Assembly (NCBI GenBank): GCA_037976565.1
Contig: CP137666.1
Location: 52,355,271 to 52,419,270 of the forward strand
Length of the DNA stretch: 64,000 nucleotides
Source: Mesocentrotus franciscanus
Lineage: Eukaryota; Echinodermata; Echinoidea; Camarodonta; Strongylocentrotidae
Direction: 5' to 3'
The notes under the pieces were generated by a model. The model searched no databases. It was not told where the DNA came from and worked only from the letters and a program-made list of their open reading frames with translations. The stretch's first letter is position 1, and each line of letters starts with the position of its first letter. Of this stretch, positions 39,725-52,277 are shown piece after piece. The position numbers and the translations under genes were made by a program.

Positions 39725-41212
39725 ATTTTGACGTATTCACGGACAACTTTCCCGTTTGTCGTGTACAAAAATATTATAAATTTATTTTTTTTCTCCCAAG
39801 CGCCTTCTCCCTTGGGGCACGTTTCAAAATATATCGTGGTTAGTATATATCATTAAAGGTTCTCTAAAAAAGGAAAGCCCCTACTAAATTATACATTTTG
39901 TAAAATTGACATTCGAGTCATTGTGTTGGAACGAATGGGAAAGTTATCCGGCATCGTCACAGTGTCTCTGCCGATTCAGCCAATTTTAAGTACCCATACG
40001 TATAGTGATTACAACTTTTTTAAATAATAACTCATTCTTTTGTCCGCTTTCGTTCCAACATTCTTCAATCTTCTTTTCTGATTTTCTGCATTCTTTTACA
40101 GTTATAGAGTAGTTTATTATTAAGGTTGGATTTCCCTTTAAATCAAATTGCATGACTTTATCCATTTTTTTTTAAATGTGGCTCAGACATTTTAGGGAGA
40201 GGCTAGCTGTTTGCAATTTTTCCGTCAGAAAACTTATCGGCAAATCTTGACCAACACTCCACCCACTCCGCACCATCCCAACACAACTTTCAAAATTTCC
40301 CGTCGAAGAGTGACGCCTTATTGTGATTATGAAGGATCAAATTATTTCAATTTGGAGGTTAATATGTATCTTCTATTCTTCTCGACAGGAACAGACCAAG
40401 ATTAACAAACATGATCAAGCACGACACTGGTGTTTCAAGTGTGACAAAAAAACTTGTTATGTGTTTCCACGATTGCGTGTCCAGGCGATTAAATTGTTTG
40501 GAACTCGTCTCAAAAATCAAACATAATGAAAGGCTTTACGGCCTGCAGTTCCTCTAACTCGTCCACTGTCTGTTTTCATCATGATGTGCTGGCCGTGTGA
40601 CCACGCAATCCCTAGCTCTTCCAAATGTCACACTTCCTCTGACATTTGGAAGCCACCCACAAATTCCAGATTTCGGCGGAGTTTTTACTTCTTTCTTTCA
40701 AAAAAATTAGGGTGGGAACGAAGGACGATTTTCGACGGGCGTCTAGTGGTATTAAATGCCAAAAGCCCTTTTCTCTTGAGAGCGCGTAACAGTTTCCCGC
40801 TCTTTTTTGTTGTTGATTTTTGTTTGTTGACACTCCCCTTCTCCTCTATTTTCTTCTCCCCTTTCTCTTCTCTCCTCTCCTCTCCTCTCTCCCTCTTCTC
40901 TTCCTCTCCTCTCCTCATCTCTCTCTATCTCTCTCTTTCCCTTCCTTTCCGCTCTCTTTCTTTATCCCCGCCCCATTTTGAAGACAGGATCATCTTGTAC
41001 ACACACGCCCACTCGTAGGGGATCACTTCTTCTTATCCATCTTGTCCGTGATAAAATTTTTTGTTCAGACTTGTCGCCAGCATGATCAAGGTTTGTAATT
41101 GTGGTAATCAAGTAGCGAATCAACATTTCTCTGCTGTGTCGGGAAAAGGTCTTTAATTTCGTCTCCATACAGTGGTGTGCCCCCTCCCACTCATGATTGA
41201 AACTTAATAATA
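39725..41212. other. No gene seen
   Basis: Contains a pyrimidine-rich stretch at about 40840-40960 that creates long meaningless frames on both strands; otherwise unremarkable. Confidence 0.5.
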
Positions 41213-41690
41213 CTCTTTTCACACTTGTTTTGCTTAACCCCGTACTTTGCTTAGCCCCGTACTATCCTTAACCCCGGACTAACTTTTTTGGCTTTTCACA
41301 CACGATTATTTAGTCCTGTACTAAGCGCCTATCCCGGAATAAGAAAATTCATGCTGTTCTCACTGCAATTCGTTAGCCCCGTACTAGCTGTATAGCGTGA
41401 ACATCAATTAATTCGCTCCATTGCGTAGTACCGGACTATTTTTCGTTTCTGTTCTCATTCATTTGCTTGGCACCGCAATTGCGGAGTTAGCACCACAATT
41501 GCGGGGTTAGCCCTGCTATTTTGCAGGGCCAGCTAACCCGTACTATAGGTGGGGCTAGCCCACTTTGGTAAATGCAAGTCTGAACAGAAAGTGGAATAGG
41601 CTTAACCCCGGACTATAGGTGGGGCTAAGACCCCCCTTTAACCCCACCTATAGTACGGGGTTAAGCAAAATTTTGCCAGTGTGAAAAGCA
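41213..41690. mobile_element. TA-flanked MITE family, copy 2 (478 bp)
   Basis: Nearly identical along its whole length and in the same orientation as 17665-18143, with scattered single-base changes. It is flanked by TA (41211-41212 and 41691-41692). The right end is directly followed by a long (GAA)n tract. There is no coding potential. Confidence 0.85.
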
Positions 41691-41706
41691 TATAAGAAGA
41701 GGTAGC

Positions 41707-41880
41707 AGAAGAAGAAGAAGAAGAAGAAGAAGAAGAAGAAGAAGAAGAAGAAGAAGAAGGAGAAGAAGAATAAGAAGAAGAAGAAGAAGGAGAAGAAGAA
41801 GAAGAAGAAGAAGAAGAAGAAGAAGAAGACGGAGAAGAAGAAGAAGAAGAAGAAGAAGAAGGAGAAAAGAAGAAGAAAAT
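41707..41880. repeat. (GAA)n microsatellite
   Basis: About 170 bp of GAA/AGA triplets with rare GGA, TAA and CGG interruptions, starting 16 bp after the right end of the 479-bp MITE copy 2. A poly-Phe minus-strand frame here is an artefact. Confidence 0.95.
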
Positions 41881-42181
41881 AAAAAAGAAGAATAATAATT
41901 GGCCCCTTGTATCCTTCAGATTGCTTGAACATGGTTTTCAAATCTCTTTTTTGTTCTTCAGTAGCGTGTCCCAAGGTAGCCCCGGTTATCAATTTCTGAA
42001 TACGCCACCGTCAAAAGCTCAAGTATCATAATCTCCGCAGTCTCCAAGTCAACGATGGAACGCTTATGTAGTAGAAAGTAAAGACACACAATCCAATCCA
42101 TCGAATTGGGGAATAATGAAAATCGCTTTCATTATTTCAATGTAATGCGATTACACGATCGAGATAGAAGCAGCCACCTCT

Positions 42182-42184
<3 letters not shown>

Positions 42185-42237
<53 letters not shown>

Positions 42238-42258
42238 CTCTCTCCCACTCTCTCTCTA
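42185..42258. repeat. (CT)n microsatellite
   Basis: A (CT)n run of about 50 bp and degenerate continuations. Confidence 0.95.
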
Positions 42259-43588
42259 CCATTTGTCATTTTATTTATTCCCCCTTTCATTCCCATGAAA
42301 GCAATATGGTGTAAAAAGTAAATTCTTCGACATGACATGATAAAATGAAGAACTTTAAATGTCATGGCAAATGTATACCCCGTTATTACGATAGTATATC
42401 TTTATATCTCTCTCTTTCCATACTTGGCTAATAATTTCCTTAAACCAAAGTTGCTTGATCCCTTGAATGATTGGGATATTCTACAGGTGGGTTTAAAATT
42501 GGATTAAAAATTTTATAATAGAAAACACGGTTGCAACTACATTTTAAAAAATCCACCAAAGTAGGGCAATTTCAATTCTATCGCTATCGTATATCACGTA
42601 GAATTCATGCTCAGATTACGTAACATGTCATTGTATTGTTGGTACATTTCAAATAGCCATGGACAAGGCAATTGAAATTGTTTAAGTTGAGTCTTTTGAA
42701 GTGTTTTACGATCGTATTAGTTACATATTCTCAAATGATAATAGGTAATATTCATTATAGATTTTCAAAGCTTAGAGATATAGTTACCTACCGGAGATGG
42801 CGCCAATCACAATGAGGAATCGGATAAATCGAATATTGTGGCAATCTTCCAATATCCATGCAGGAAATTCCTGCAATATCCCCAACGAACAGATATTAAT
42901 ATAAAATATTGATTATGTAATCATACGTGGAGCCTTAAGAAAATAACTGGGTATGCTGATCTCAAAATGTGGTATATTTTGTTTTTTTGTCAGATGATAG
43001 TTTTGGTTGCAATGGTTATTATGCCTTTTATGAGTGTTTAGTTTTTATTGTAAACAATGGAAGAATGAATTGATGTGGCTTACTGATTCCGTTATAATAA
43101 GCGGTACCTGAAGTTTCTAGCCGCCGTGGCCCACGCTCGACTCCTTCTACAGTTTGTACAATTGTCTAGATTTCACAATTGTGCCCTAAACTACTTTGTT
43201 TAAATATTATAATTTCGATTGGCTTATCCTTTCACATTTCAGCGTAATACATTTTGACAAAACATCTTAAGCCAAGGAAATGACGAGATTGTATCAAACC
43301 GTGACTTGAAATGCACCAGGCCAAATCTCTACCACTGATCTAACCAAGTTTAATATCTTTGTTTGGGAATTCTTTCATGGTCGAGCACAAATGACTGTGA
43401 AAGGCTATCTGGAGCTGCTGTCCACAGGAGCATCAGGTAACTTGCTGTAACGTCAAGTTTCTGTCCTCAAGAGGGCGTGTTTCATCGACTAAATTGATAT
43501 CGATTTTAAAAATCAATTTAAAGGGCCGAATCAGTTTTAGCTTAAAACTAATACTTGTGAGCTGTTTCATCAAATCAATTTAAAGCTA
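42259..43588. other. No gene seen, left flank of duplication
   Basis: AT-rich sequence. Near 43470-43585 short AATCAATTTAAAG repeats and TGTTTCATC repeats occur close to the left boundary of duplication copy A. Confidence 0.4.
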
Positions 43589-44314
43589 AATTTCCTATTA
43601 AACTTGCAATTTGAAAAAAAATATTCATTTAAAGGTGTTGCTGTGATTGCCTATTTCTTTGTATCCATTGCCAGACTGAAAGCTTATTATCATTATTGTG
43701 TATTGAAAGTGTATACTTTGAGTTGTTGTATTCTCTGTTTTTAGGGGCATATACCTCTGAATTGAGAAAAGCAATTGTTCTGCTTTCATGCATAATATGT
43801 CCTATGAATGTTGAGCTAACTGAGCCATACCCCATACCTATATGATGTTGATATGAATCTCTTTTTTATGAATATGATATTTAATGTATATCAAATATAG
43901 TATTATGAAAGTGGGAACAACAGAATGTATATTGTTTACAAATATATATTTTTAATGAGGCCATTATGACTTTAAGTGATAAATAATTCTTGTAATGAAT
44001 CATTTTCATTTTTATTCAGGCACTAATATGGGTATGAATTACCATAGGTGATCCATTTTGAGAAATGGCATTTTGGTTTGGGATAATGGGTAAAAATATT
44101 AAGAAAACCATGACTTCTTGAAAGGTATAATATTCAATAAACAAAAAGTCATCATTCATTAAAATGTATTGTGGGATTAATGTTTATTATCAAATATTGC
44201 TATTTACAACATTTGAAAGTATTCATTAAAAAAAAAATAGCAAAATGCTTATTTGTTATGCTTTTGGTAAGTGGAAATCGTCATGTGACTATTACGTTGA
44301 AGTAATGATCTTAA

Positions 44315-44980
44315 AGGTAATGCAAAGTTTTGGGAAATTTTGAAAATTGGATGGATAGTAAATTCTTTAAAATTTTGATATATTTTTAATTTTCGGTCGT
44401 GAAAAGTTTTCGGTAGTGATGATTATTTTCTGTGTTAAGCCATTATGTTTGGAAATTATTTCTTTAATTATTTGTATATAATGTATGGATGGACTGTATA
44501 TGATGGAATTTGTTTTGAAAAGAAAGAACCCTGTGGAAGGGGAAAGAATATTTGGATGCCCCGGCCTGTGGATGTATTATAAGCACTAGAAAATGTACCT
44601 CCTAAAACACTTCTGCTTTCGAGCAAATTGAATAATCAAAATTTACCGGTGCTCCCGGTAAATTTCAAATATTTAAAATAGCGCCTATTAAAAAAGGCCA
44701 TTCCATTGTAGCTGCGACCATGAAAATCTCAGAATATGCAGTTCTGATATAAAATTTAGCAAATTGGTCGATTGTAGTCAAGAAACATTGTTTTAAAGCT
44801 AAAGTAATATCATTCTTGAGAGGGAGCTATACAACATAAAGAGTTATTATTTAAAATTTCATCACTTTAGACTCGATTTCAACCGCGACAACGATCATTG
44901 AATATTGTACAATCGCATATGCTTCCAATATGTTCATTTGAAGCAAATTCATGACCCCATACCAAAACTTTGTATTACCT
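44315..44980. mobile_element. piggyBac-like MITE 1 (666 bp)
   Basis: Terminal inverted repeats of about 20 bp begin AGGTAATGCAAAGTTTTGG on the left, and the right end reads CCAAAACTTTGTATTACCT. The element is flanked by TTAA at 44311-44314 and 44981-44984. Duplication copy B has a single TTAA at the matching place (ATGATCTTAACATGG, near 56356), a natural empty site. A TTAA target duplication is the hallmark of the piggyBac superfamily. There is no coding sequence inside. Confidence 0.85.
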
Positions 44981-47033
44981 TTAACATTGTAGCTGTGTTA
45001 AAAGCATCTTTTTAAGTATTTATTTTTTATTACGTTAAAATGGTCAAGGCTGTAAGATGACAGCCTCTCTGTCTGGCACACTCTCCCTCTATCTTCACCA
45101 GTTTCATCTCATTTTTTCTCCCTTTACTCCTCTATCTCTCTTTTCTCTTCCTACCTAACGCCACCCTCTGTATTAACACCCAAACCATAGACCCAAACCA
45201 ACAAACGCACACGTTTACGCACGCGCGCACACTATACACACCAGCTACACACCCACACATTATTACGTCTCTTCTTTTGTCGTGTCCCTCTCCTCAAATG
45301 AATGCTCCCCGTCTTTATGCCTGAGAACAGCATGAATTGTGCTTTATAATCTCTGATTAAATATAGGTCCTACCAATAATTTGAACAGAGATGTATGTAG
45401 AAGAGGAAATTGGTAGGGGTCCTGTTCATAATGTTATGGATATGACCTGATATCCCATTTGCATGAACCCGTATCCGTTTTCTCGATATTTCCTCCACCA
45501 AAATATTAGGGAATTTTTAATCTGTTTGTTGGTCTTCAAAATTTGAACAAGGAAATGTTTTACAGTTGAGGAGAACTGGAAGAGGGTTTTCCCCCGCTGC
45601 AGTGCGTTGTGTCACGATGTATGATTGTAATGACTCAGGTTACATATATTTTGGTCTTGTACCTGCTTTTTCATTAGTATAATGTTGATTTTTTTTTTCT
45701 TCTAAAAATCAAAAACCGCTATCTACTTCATAATTTTTTTGTCATTTCTACAACACGCATCACTGTTATGTTGAGAGCTTGAAGAAATAATTTTGATGAA
45801 TTTCTGAATCTCAATCATGCATTCCGTGCCCCCAGAAAAGAAAAACCTCAAGAGACGTGACTGCATATTCAGTCCAATTCACTCAATTATAGTACGGTGT
45901 AAACCTTCGTCGACTTTAACATTTTAATGTCATTAACAAATAAAGAAGACACACAGGCAGTGGGAATAGGAGGAGGGGCACCCCTCCTTAATTTTGAGTA
46001 ATGGGACAAAGTTGACTTGTCCTTTTCCCCACCCCGAGAGATAACTTTAACAATGCACACACACTACATGTATGCAAACAACTCTTGTTCGGGCAGCCGA
46101 AACTATTCAATTGGCGATCCAGCTTCAGCCTAAGTATGGCCCAAGGAGTCAGGAACTTCCTGTTTTTTTTCCGGTGCCAAGTTTATATGTACCTTGTGTA
46201 TGATAACATTGTATTTTAAGGGAGTTGTTGTCACAGACATCTGACATCACGTTCATTGTTCATACGCACCATAAGGCCTGTGCTCGTATAACAAAATCCT
46301 GCGTTATTTTTCCTTTTAACGATGCCTTTCTAAAGAGGAGCACTTTCGATGTTTTGAAGTATACGCCCCCCAAAAAAAGCATCCATTTCACACTCTGTGT
46401 TTATAATTATGATCTAGACCACACACGTTTAGACGCTATCCTATATTGATAAATACAGAGTACAGAACACAATATAAATGTTGAGCTTTATGCTTACTTA
46501 TTTGCAATTTTAATTATTTACTTTTGATTTCAATGTACAGGTTGCGCGGGGATAAAAAAAAAAATGGTTTGATATTACGCTTACCTAATTGAAATATCAT
46601 CCATCTGAGTAATACCTTTTTATCAACAAATATAATGAACACATACCATGTTGAAGATAATACAATGTAGTTTTACTTTTCTTTCATGAAATATCTAACA
46701 AGTACGTAGACCCTACTTTAATAAAATTGCTTCTCATAATCCTCATAAGCAATCAGGTCTTAGATGCCTTCTTGAATATTTTCTCCATTGCCTCGGGTGT
46801 CCAAGGTCGCAAAAGACATACAAAAAAACATAACATTGTGTTATCGTTTCAAATACCGATTTAGAAAATCCGGATTAAGCCGGATTTCTTCCGTTCCTGA
46901 CGAAGAGAAAATTAACTTCTTTTTTTTTACATAGTGCACAAATTTACACAATAATTTTTACAACTTGAAATATTTCACAATCTAATGACTGAGTAAAGCT
47001 TGTTAAATAAATTACATAATGACAATGCATGGT

Positions 47034-47444
47034 AAAAAAATTACATAATGACAATGCATGGTATATAAAAGTGCGAGAATTCTCAACTCTGACATGACAA
47101 CGGGTGTTCCAGAATATGTAGGCGTGAAGAAAAAATGGTCTAGGAACGTGAGACGTAGCTGTACTTTACAAAAGCAAGGTAAAACACTTTGAAATTGCAT
47201 AATTATTTCTAAGTTTATTCCGAAGTATTTCTCGTACTAATTTTTGCTATGTTCATGATGCTCGACTATATGATTGAGTGATATTAAGTTTTTATGCCAT
47301 GTATATCTATCTGTTCATACAATGTATTTGTTTCTGTATGTGTTTGCACTTCAGAACCTGAAGAAGGCCTCACAAGCCGAAAGCTCGTAATAAAATTGTA
47401 AAGTACAGCTACGTCTCACGTTCCTAGACCATTTTTTCTTCACG

Positions 47445-47513
<69 letters not shown>

Positions 47514-47975
47514 TTAACGCGTACTGAACAGCTCTGCGTACAAATACATATTATTGGATATGAATATTAAGAACTTTCTTGCGAAATCAAAAGTAAGGCA
47601 AAGACTGTACCATAAATAGAACATCGTGATATATGAATACCAATAAAACCATAGCCATGATAGAGAAGATAGCTTGTTATTTGAAGTCCTAACGTAATTA
47701 TTCTTAGATTCTATTGATGTTATTTTTATGTTTATATTACGGTCGGTGAGAAAGAAGAAACTACTAATTTTCCAGATTGTAAAAGTGAACAGCGTATTGC
47801 ATCCTTTTTCCCGAACAAATCTACAGAAATCCGTTTCAATAGCCATGTGCATCACCTTTTGAATGGAGCGAACATTACAACGACATGTTACATTATTCTA
47901 ACAAGATTTTTGTAGGCAAACGATAGGCTACTGAAGTTACCATTTAGCTGATTTCGTGAAAGCCTCTAAAATCGT
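47034..47975. mobile_element. Insertion with perfect 50-bp inverted arms and (TA)n
   Basis: This block is missing from copy B (near 58921). It carries perfect 50-bp inverted repeats at 47120-47169 and 47398-47447 with a 228-bp loop, followed at once by a 62-bp (TA)n tract. The loop ends with CCTGAAGAAGGCC and GCCGAAAGC, a stem-like motif that recurs near ends of dispersed invertebrate retroelements. A 26-bp direct duplication sits at the left edge (about 47010-47062). The superfamily is uncertain; a Penelope-like origin is one possibility. Confidence 0.55.
47447..47508. repeat. (TA)n microsatellite
   Basis: About 31 uninterrupted TA units directly abut the right 50-bp inverted arm. It is absent from the other duplication copy. 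Confidence 0.95.
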
Positions 47976-48811
47976 GTTAAACGTACAAAAGTTAAGGTCA
48001 CCAACAAGCAATCAATGACTACGACTTTAAAAGTAAGCACAGGCAATCCACCTCCTTCTACCTTGCAGAAATATAGAACTAAAACTATTTCATCAGATTA
48101 CACCATTTCTTAATACATTTTTCTTCAGAATGCTACGTACAGGGAATTTTAAGACTTCAACTCATGATAAGAGTTTACAAAAAGCAAACTTGATTAGAAT
48201 TCAAATCTGTTATTTCTTAATTCTCTTTTTAACTTCGAAACATAGTTTAGTTTGAGTTTCATTACAACCAATATATCATATCGCCGTAAACACTTAAGAA
48301 AACAGTTGTACTTTTTGTACAGTCCAAACGCTGGTATTATCTAGAGTCGTTAAAAGATTCCTGAACTTGTCACACCAGCAGATAACGTTAAGGTGTTCGT
48401 ATAAGCATGATTCTATATCTCCTTTTAAGGTGTTTGTGAAAACATTTTCTATTAAAAAAGATGCTTAAAACTCTAATAGCAGCCGATATTGTGACAAGAT
48501 TCAAACATCTTTTCGGAATCCCCTTTTCCTATCATGTTGTATGTAAGATTTTCATGCTACACAATGTGGCTTCAATGTTTAGACGGTAAGAGCCTCCCCC
48601 AATAGTCATCTTTAGGTAAATCTTTTGTCAAATGTAACCAAATATTATTCAGTATTGATTCGTAAATCGGCCACCTGCCTTAAGGCGACAAATCTTGATG
48701 AAATCAAAGTTCAAAGCAATGTACCATTGAACAACAAGTAAATTCGAATTCGAAAAGTTTTAAACTAAATAATTATTAAAAGAAATATGTATTCGTGTTT
48801 TTTGTCTTGGT

Positions 48812-49972
48812 CTAATCAACCTCGACATACAACGCATCAGCACTGACTACCTCATCCGTAGGCAAGGTTGGTGTCTGTCCTGCTTCTGGAGTGGTCTTCA
48901 AAGAAGTCGTTTGTAGCGTAGTCATAGGAGAGGAGGGTGGCGTGGGCTGAGTTGGTAGCATGCATGTGATCCTCAACTCAGTCTCAATTTGCAGATAGAA
49001 TTCTGGATGAAGCCTGTTTAATTCAGTCACATAAATCGAAAAAGAAAAGGCGCTCCCTTGAACTACAGTCGTCCGATATATTATGTTCCCGTTCAAAATG
49101 ATATTTTTAGAAAGCGCCTGGCTTGTCCAATAATTATCCAGAGTACAGATCACTTTCATTTTATCTGGATTTGAATGAGGTGCTGTAATGCAATTAGAAC
49201 ATCTAATGACACGCAAGTCGTACGACGCATCAACACTGACTACCTCATCCGTAGGCAAGGTTGGTGTCTGTCCTGCTTCTGGAGTGGCCTTCAAAGAAGT
49301 CGTTTGTAGCGTAGTCATAGGAGTGGAGGGTGGCGTTGGCTGAGTTGATAGCATGCATGTGATCCTCGACTCGGTCTCAATTTGCAGATAGAATTCTGGA
49401 TGAAGCCCGTTTAATTCAGTCACATTAATCGAAAAAGAAACGGCGCTCCCTTGAACTACAGCCGTCATAATATATATGCTCCCGTTCAAAATGATATTTC
49501 GAAAAAGCGCCTGACTTGTCTCATAATTATCGAGAGTACAATTCACTTTTATATTAGCTGGATTTGTATGAGTTGCTGTAATGCAATTAGAACATCCAAT
49601 GACACGCAAGTCATACGACTGAAGGAATTGATTATAATAGTTAGAACATTCGTAGGTAGCTGAATCATTCATTCTGATGTTAGAAATATATATATTGTTA
49701 GAATCAGGATAACCATTGTTGATAACACCTTGTGTAAAACGAGGATCATTGATGAAGACACCGTTCCAGTTGGCAAGTACTGTTCCATTTCTATACCACC
49801 AATTGTAGTTATCATCAGAAACAGGACGCCCGCAGCTTAGTGTGATATCATCTCCGATGCTAGCTATTTTTACTATGACATCACATTCCACTCTGCATGC
49901 AAGATCCACACAGAAAAGCACAACAAACACAGATACAAAAACACAAAACACCTGTGATCGAATGAACGCCAT
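48812..49972 (-). CDS. Ig-superfamily protein, truncated soluble form
   Basis: Single-exon frame of 386 residues. Residues 1-29 are a hydrophobic signal peptide. A V-like Ig domain follows (about 31-118: C47, W58/W59, DSATYEC ending at C109). A second domain with C145 and C206 and a Pro/Thr-rich linker occurs twice as an exact 131-residue (393-bp) tandem repeat, about 120-250 and 251-381. Several NxS/T sites are present. The C-terminus ALYVEVD is shared with the paralogue at 60588-61937, but the stalk, membrane segment and most of the tail of that paralogue are absent, and no other hydrophobic segment follows the signal peptide. It should therefore be secreted unless it is a decaying copy. 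The start ATG matches the second Met of the paralogue. Ligand and pathway are unknown; I recognise the fold pattern, not a named family. Confidence 0.75.
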   Translation of the reverse strand: MAFIRSQVFCVFVSVFVVLFCVDLACRVECDVIVKIASIGDDITLSCGRPVSDDNYNWWYRNGTVLANWNGVFINDPRFTQGVINNGYPDSNNIYISNIRMNDSATYECSNYYNQFLQSYDLRVIGCSNCITATHTNPANIKVNCTLDNYETSQALFRNIILNGSIYIMTAVVQGSAVSFSINVTELNGLHPEFYLQIETESRITCMLSTQPTPPSTPMTTLQTTSLKATPEAGQTPTLPTDEVVSVDASYDLRVIRCSNCITAPHSNPDKMKVICTLDNYWTSQALSKNIILNGNIIYRTTVVQGSAFSFSIYVTELNRLHPEFYLQIETELRITCMLPTQPTPPSSPMTTLQTTSLKTTPEAGQTPTLPTDEVVSADALYVEVD

Positions 49973-50320
49973 CTTAAGCCAAGTTGTATACGAACAATGA
50001 TGAAAAATCCAAATCTAAGAAGACTACATTGGATGCGCTTTCATCGCTACGGAACAATGTAAGTGAAGTTTTCCTCTCGCGGCATCAAACTAGTAACTGA
50101 TAGATTTGCATTGATTCGTTAAAGACGGTGAAGTTTCACAATGACTGTTAGACCATTGTCTGCATTCGATGATATATTTCCTGAACTCGATGGTGTATTA
50201 CGGAAATAACGTTTTGAAGCAGGTTGTGTTGAAAAGTGCGTGCGCAGGATTTGGCCGATCTGAAGAAGGGAACTTTTTTCTTCTTCTAAAAATACGTATA
50301 AGGCAATCATTGGTAACTAG

Positions 50321-52277
50321 CAGAGGCGGCGGAGCGACTTCCAAAGTGGGGGGCACCAACAAAAAGGGCACTTTCTGGAAAAAGGGCACCTTCAAAGGGA
50401 AATCTCAAAGCGAAAAGATACAAGTTTTTAGACATCGGGTATATACCCCTATATTGTGATTACATTATCAGGGATGATTTTAATATTTGTTTCTCTTTAT
50501 ACATCATATAATATATTGGTTAAGCATCATACTTTGCAGTTGGATGCGATGGTCTGAAAATTCATTTGCGAGCGAGGAAAATTTTACAGATTTGTGAGGT
50601 CGCAGCGCAAAAAATTACATCTTATAAAGAGGAAAAACCCAATCCAGATGGGATTATAAGCACATTCTCATAACGGAAGACTGAAAAGACCTTTGATAAG
50701 TAACATAATTATAACATCTATAAATGCGAGCGAGCGTAGCGATCGAGCTTTGGGGGAAATTGCTCTTAGTCGCTTGAAATTAGGGGCACGTTTAATGATG
50801 AGAGGAAAAGGGGACACTTACTAAAAGGGATAAGACACTTATTAGAAAAGAAAAGCAGCACGTGTCAAAGTACAAAGGCTAATTACCAGTGGTGAAAATG
50901 GAGCACTTCTTACACCTAAACAAAGGGGCACTTATGAGAATGGGAAATGGGCATTTGTCGACGGAAAAGAGGCACCCATCAGATTTTGATAGGGGCTTTT
51001 ATAAGAAGTGAAAAGGGGCATTTATGAAAAAGGGATAGGTTCCTTATTAGAAAGAAAAAGGGGCACGTATCATTGTTAAAATGGTAATTATCAGAGGTGA
51101 AAAGGAGCACTTATCGCATCTGAAAAGGGGCACTGACCATATATGAAAAGAGGCACTTATGAGAATGAAAAATGGGCACTAATAATAAAGGGAAATGTGC
51201 ATTTGTTGAAAAAAGGGGCACCGATCAGATTTTAATAGGGGCATTTATCGGAGGTGAAAGGGGGGCTTTTATTAGAAGGGAGAAGTGGCTCTTATTAAAA
51301 AGAAAAAGAGGCACATGCTAAAATAAACGGGGCACTTATCAGAGATGAAAAGAGGTAATCATGAAAAGGGGAAGGGGCACTTATAAGAAGGAAAAAGAGC
51401 TTTTATTAGGAAGGAAAACGGGGACGTGTCAAAATAAAAGTGGCATTTATTAGAGATGAAAAGAGCACTTATTAGGAGGGGAAGAGGCACTTGTCAAAGT
51501 AAAACGAGTATTTCTCAAAATTGAATAGGGTCATTTACAAGAGATGAAAAGGGCTTTTATTAGGAAGGAAAAGGGGGACGTGTCAAAATAAAAGTGGCAT
51601 TTATTAGAGATGAAAAGAGCACTTATGAGGAGGGGAAGAGGCACTTGTCAAAGTAAAACGAGTATCTCTCAGAATTGAATAGGGTCATTTACAAGAGATG
51701 AAAAAGGGCACTTATGAGAATGAAAAGGAACTATTTTCATAGGTAAAAAGGGGCATTTATGAGAAGGGGCTCTTTTTTAATGGGGGCACTTATCATAAGG
51801 AAAAGGGGCACTTATTAGAAAGGAAAGGGGGCACATGTGAAAAGATAAAGTGCGTTTATCCGCGTTAAAAAGGGGTAGTTATTAAAAGGGGAAGGGGCAC
51901 TTCTTACAAAGGAAAGGGGGCACTTGTCAAAGCAAAAGGGGCACCTCTCAGATTTGAATAGGACAGTTATCAGAGGTGAAGGGGGCGCTTATGAAAAGTG
52001 AAAAAGGGCGCTTCTCGTACCTGAAATACCTGAGATATTATGAAAATGGAAAATGGACAGTTATTGCAAAGGAAAATGGGAACTTGTTGAAGGAAAAGGG
52101 GTAAGTGTCAAAATAAAAGGGCACTTATCAGAGGTGGAAAGGGGAAAGGGCACTTTAAAAAATTAATAGGGGCACTTGTCAAAGTAAAAGGGGCACTTTT
52201 CCTATGTAAAAAGGGGCACTTTTGGGGTACTTGAAAAAGTGGGAGGGCACTGTGCCCCCTGCCCCCCGGGAGCGCCG
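50321..52277. mobile_element. GGGGCAC-rich insertion, possible hAT-like non-autonomous element
   Basis: An insertion of about 1.95 kb in copy A; copy B reads straight through (about 62288-62310). The left end begins CAGAGGCGGCGGAGCG, close to the CAGxGGCGG start typical of hAT elements, and the right end is a degenerate GGGAGCGCCGGGTCT. Nearly the whole interior is a degenerate minisatellite built on AAAGGGGCACTTAT and AGAGGTGAAAA, with a unit of roughly 20-30 bp and strong G+A bias on the plus strand. No clear 8-bp target duplication remains, and about 20 bp present in copy B are missing at the right junction. No coding potential was recognised. Confidence 0.6.

Noticed and set aside
41648..41992. 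114-residue poly-Phe frame on the minus strand.
   Set aside because: It is a reading of the (GAA)n tract.
47354..47440. Possible hammerhead ribozyme built on CTGAAGA, a GGC/GCC stem and GAAA.
   Set aside because: The core fits CUGANGA and GAAA, and a 4-bp stem III is possible, but the bases before CTGAAGA do not pair with those after the supposed cleavage site (stem I fails) and an extra A precedes stem II.
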